Shown here piece after piece: positions 15,201-15,796 of a stretch of DNA of 15,796 bases. The number at the start of each line of letters is the position of its first letter. The first letter of the stretch is position 1. Below the pieces are notes generated by a model. The model was not told the DNA's origin and made no database searches. It saw nothing but the letters and a program-made list of their open reading frames with translations. The DNA comes from JBGOUV01 sp041477815 (GTDB lineage Bacteria; Acidobacteriota; Terriglobia; Bryobacterales; JACQDG01). The stretch covers positions 1 to 15,796 of the forward strand of contig JBGOUV010000132.1 in NCBI GenBank assembly GCA_041477815.1, read 5' to 3'. A program made the position numbers and the translations under genes.

Positions 15201-15512
15201 GGAGCCTTCGCCGCTCCGGCGGCGGGGCAATTTGGTTCCGCGGCCAAGGGTGTGATCAAGGGACCCGGCGTCAACGTGTGGCATGTCGGTTTCATCAAGA
15301 ACTTCCAGTTCGCCGACCGCGGGCCCCGCTTGCGGTGGGAGCTCACCGCCACCAACTTCTTCAACCACCCGAACTACAGCAACCCGGCTACCAACATCAG
15401 CACGCTGGCGCAGGTGGGCGTGATCAGCGGCGTGGGCGGTGTGAACGGGGCGTCGACCGGAGATCAGCCCGGCCAGCGCTCGTTCCGGATGGGGATGCGG
15501 GTGGAGTGGTAA
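12231..15512 (+). CDS. Oar-like TonB-dependent outer-membrane receptor
   Basis: A 1093-residue receptor of the same architecture as the one at 7407-10934 but clearly diverged in sequence. It has a signal peptide MRNAKTLLLATLFCAGTVHA cut before Gln21, a carboxypeptidase-regulatory-like domain (about 24-108, ATITGAVTDPTGALVPS...), a plug (about 112-245; HWAIDGTTMSDG, then IGQVTSISKSGSNQLHG) and a beta-barrel ending in the aromatic MRVEW. A Gly/Leu/Pro-rich stretch (ELGLVGLVPDLPDLPGLPKIG, encoded near 13660-13715) is probably an extracellular loop. It is transcribed alone, with no partner lipoprotein directly downstream. The ligand is unknown. The start is set by the RBS at 12216-12222. Confidence 0.93.
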   Translation: MRNAKTLLLATLFCAGTVHAQTTFATITGAVTDPTGALVPSITVTATHTATNITTTTQSNDAGVYTLAQLKEGEYTLRAKGAGFREYVAQNIVLASRDYRRVDVRLEVGAVETVVEVSGGATLIETETARIADTKTADLMKTIPLNTRSIWAFLSLSPGVLQAGSGSSTIRFAGSRGNQSHWAIDGTTMSDGVDETQLGPLANYIEWIQELKIDISNNTAEFGTIGQVTSISKSGSNQLHGNAYDFYQTPWFRARNPFALVRTTGINHGPGATVGGPVYLPKIYNGKDKSFFFFAFETSKGSATSQLLNPTVPLAPWRQGDFSGERGLTLRDPSTGQPFGGNRIPASRLNATSLKFQDRFYPLPNFGDTTTLVSQNYRENKLRERDPSTNVTVRGDHRFSESDSMFGRFSYQRGYNRPYEGNLPTIGQLFQRRDNRAMSLAYTHTFSATKLNEFRYGFGLNSNPIVPPLNGPKTVQELGLVGLVPDLPDLPGLPKIGFSGLGLQGIAQSDFRNPGFRNFLQEFQDHFSWFRGKHNLKIGGMVTRVEYDDRQANASLFGNLTFSNRFTNQPYGDFLLGIPTTVSRAFTPVRVDRLRYQYDSFLADDFKVNSKLTVNVGLRYEFHPVWTEEAGLGAMFDIGSGKIVVQDGSLSKVSPLMPRGFVDVVEAKTLGLPGKTLIRNDKNDFAPRLGVAWRPWGNRTVFRSGFGIYFDVVPRTLTHGGVPFVINEPAFTNPTDNPTVVFPRVFPGTGSGGITTVGLPTAANTNLSIPYSMQYNFTIEHTRFDTGFRISYVGTNTRQGDWAYDINQPVPDTRPYVDKPRMFPQYPGINYFTNGAGHQYHSLTLEAERQMAKGLYFQSSWTWARDIGDLNRGATPENAFDRQRERAVWEDIPTHRVTNNWVYQLPFGRGRHWLRNTSRTLNLAAGGWEVSGIYSLYSGQFLTPAWTGNDPTGIAFTTSRTPAQVTRRPEHLHDANLSGDQRLVNRWFDAGAFAAPAAGQFGSAAKGVIKGPGVNVWHVGFIKNFQFADRGPRLRWELTATNFFNHPNYSNPATNISTLAQVGVISGVGGVNGASTGDQPGQRSFRMGMRVEW

Positions 15513-15528
15513 GGGCTGCTGTCTCGTA

Positions 15529-15612
15529 TTAGGGAGCGCAAACACGGTCTCGGAAGTCGTCCGGGGGGTTCGGTACGACGATGCGGCCGGCTGCGTCGAT
15601 TTTCAATCTCAT
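15529..15612 (-). pseudogene. 5' stub of an AbrB-type antitoxin gene
   Basis: A minus-strand reading of 27 codons begins MRLKIDAAGRIVVP, which matches the first strand and loop of SpoVT-AbrB antitoxins (typically ..IDaaGRivvPK). The following residues do not continue the fold, and a TAA follows at 15529-15531. No toxin gene follows; the receptor gene ends just beyond. It looks like a TA module deleted down to its first 14 codons. Chance similarity is possible because the match is short. Confidence 0.42.
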
Positions 15613-15633
15613 ACCATCTGGTATGGCAGATGG
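15610..15633. repeat. Two overlapping, mutually exclusive inverted repeats
   Basis: CATACCA (15610-15616) pairs perfectly with TGGTATG (15619-15625). Alternatively CCATCTG (15614-15620) pairs perfectly with CAGATGG (15627-15633) across a 6-nt loop. The first palindrome covers the ATG of the AbrB-like stub, so it may be a leftover operator. Confidence 0.45.
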
Positions 15634-15657
15634 CAGCGATCCTGGCAAGAGAAATGG

Positions 15658-15796
15658 GGCTCTGCGCAGGAATCTGTGGAAGTGGCCGGATTGATTGGAT
15701 TTTATCGACGGGGTGGTTCAGGCTAGACTCGTAAGTTGCCTAGCGACAACGAGTTCACCAAGATTCTGAGTTGGCCGGGTTACCGGGTGTATCGAC
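15658..15796 (+). mobile_element. Probable left end of an ISL3-like insertion sequence
   Basis: The sequence starting GGCTCTGCGCAGGAATC at 15658 resembles terminal inverted repeats of ISL3-family elements, which often begin GGCTCT, and lies about 78 bp before a transposase-like reading frame. The right end, the target duplication and most of the transposase lie beyond the window, so the boundary is provisional. Confidence 0.33.
15736..15796 (+). CDS. N-terminus of a probable ISL3-family transposase, cut by the window edge
   Basis: Twenty codons are visible from a TTG start: the residues include EFTKILSWPGYRVYR, similar to the N-termini of ISL3-type transposases as I remember them. A TAG stop lies four codons before the TTG in frame and no ATG or GTG is available, so TTG is the only likely start. 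No SD is present, but TAGACT (15724-15729) lies 6 nt upstream, the same distance as the -10 boxes of the two leaderless TA operons. The catalytic domain is outside the window. Confidence 0.35.
   Translation, partial: MPSDNEFTKILSWPGYRVYR

Noticed and set aside
14034..15545. Minus-strand open frame of 503 codons at the 3' end of the second receptor
   Set aside because: It is antisense to the receptor barrel, rich in Arg, Pro and Gly, and shows no recognisable domain. It also covers the receptor C-terminus and stop.
1..15796. CRISPR arrays, tRNA or rRNA genes, riboswitches
   Set aside because: I saw no regularly spaced direct repeats, no cloverleaf with a CCA-type end and no rRNA-like sequence. 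The inverted repeats seen are isolated.

Overview
The window looks like chromosomal DNA from a high-GC, Gram-negative bacterium, most likely an acidobacterium of the Solibacter/Bryobacter type. The reasons are two very large Oar-like TonB-dependent receptors (about 1,100-1,175 aa, each with an N-terminal carboxypeptidase-regulatory-like domain), several TPR proteins, a SelA-like PLP enzyme with a Tat-like leader, and many PIN-domain toxin-antitoxin (TA) pairs. This assignment is inferred from gene content; there is no rRNA or marker gene here.

Layout. 1-2304 (+) is the 3' part of ligD, the bacterial non-homologous end-joining ligase/polymerase, cut by the left edge. 2307-2890 (-) is a DUF433/DUF5615 TA pair whose stop codon lies 2 nt from the ligD stop. 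3079-5556 (-) is a two-gene unit: a SelA-like PLP enzyme with a Tat-type leader, then a membrane-anchored TolB-like/TPR protein 12 bp downstream. 5644-6302 (+) is a FitA-type antitoxin with a VapC toxin. A dispersed hairpin repeat (6334-6395) separates it from the convergent unit 6419-10934 (-), a TonB-dependent receptor followed 4 nt later by a TPR lipoprotein. 11051-11456 (+) is a truncated, frameshifted remnant of a CpaE/TadZ-like ATPase. 11453-12090 (-) is an AbrB-type antitoxin with a VapC toxin. 12231-15512 (+) is the second receptor, divergent from the first. The last 284 bp hold a stub of another AbrB antitoxin (-), two overlapping hairpins, and the probable left end of an ISL3-like insertion sequence whose transposase start runs off the edge.

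How it fits together. The two receptor loci are the likely nutrient-uptake part (outer-membrane receptor plus a periplasm-facing TPR lipoprotein). Around them lie three intact PIN-toxin modules with three unrelated antitoxin folds, plus a fourth antitoxin remnant. Each intact pair overlaps by exactly 4 nt (GTGA or ATGA), so toxin translation is probably coupled to antitoxin translation. Pseudogene remains, dispersed repeats and an IS end mark this as a plastic region. Two of the TA promoters share a geometry that predicts leaderless mRNAs. The promoters I can recognise use TTGAC-type -35 boxes at 17 nt spacing, and four of the five have -10 boxes of the form TAnnCT. I do not see a wholly new multi-gene system. 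The least ordinary items are the TA nest with its shared promoter geometry, the apparently exported SelA-like enzyme with its TPR partner, and the decayed right end.
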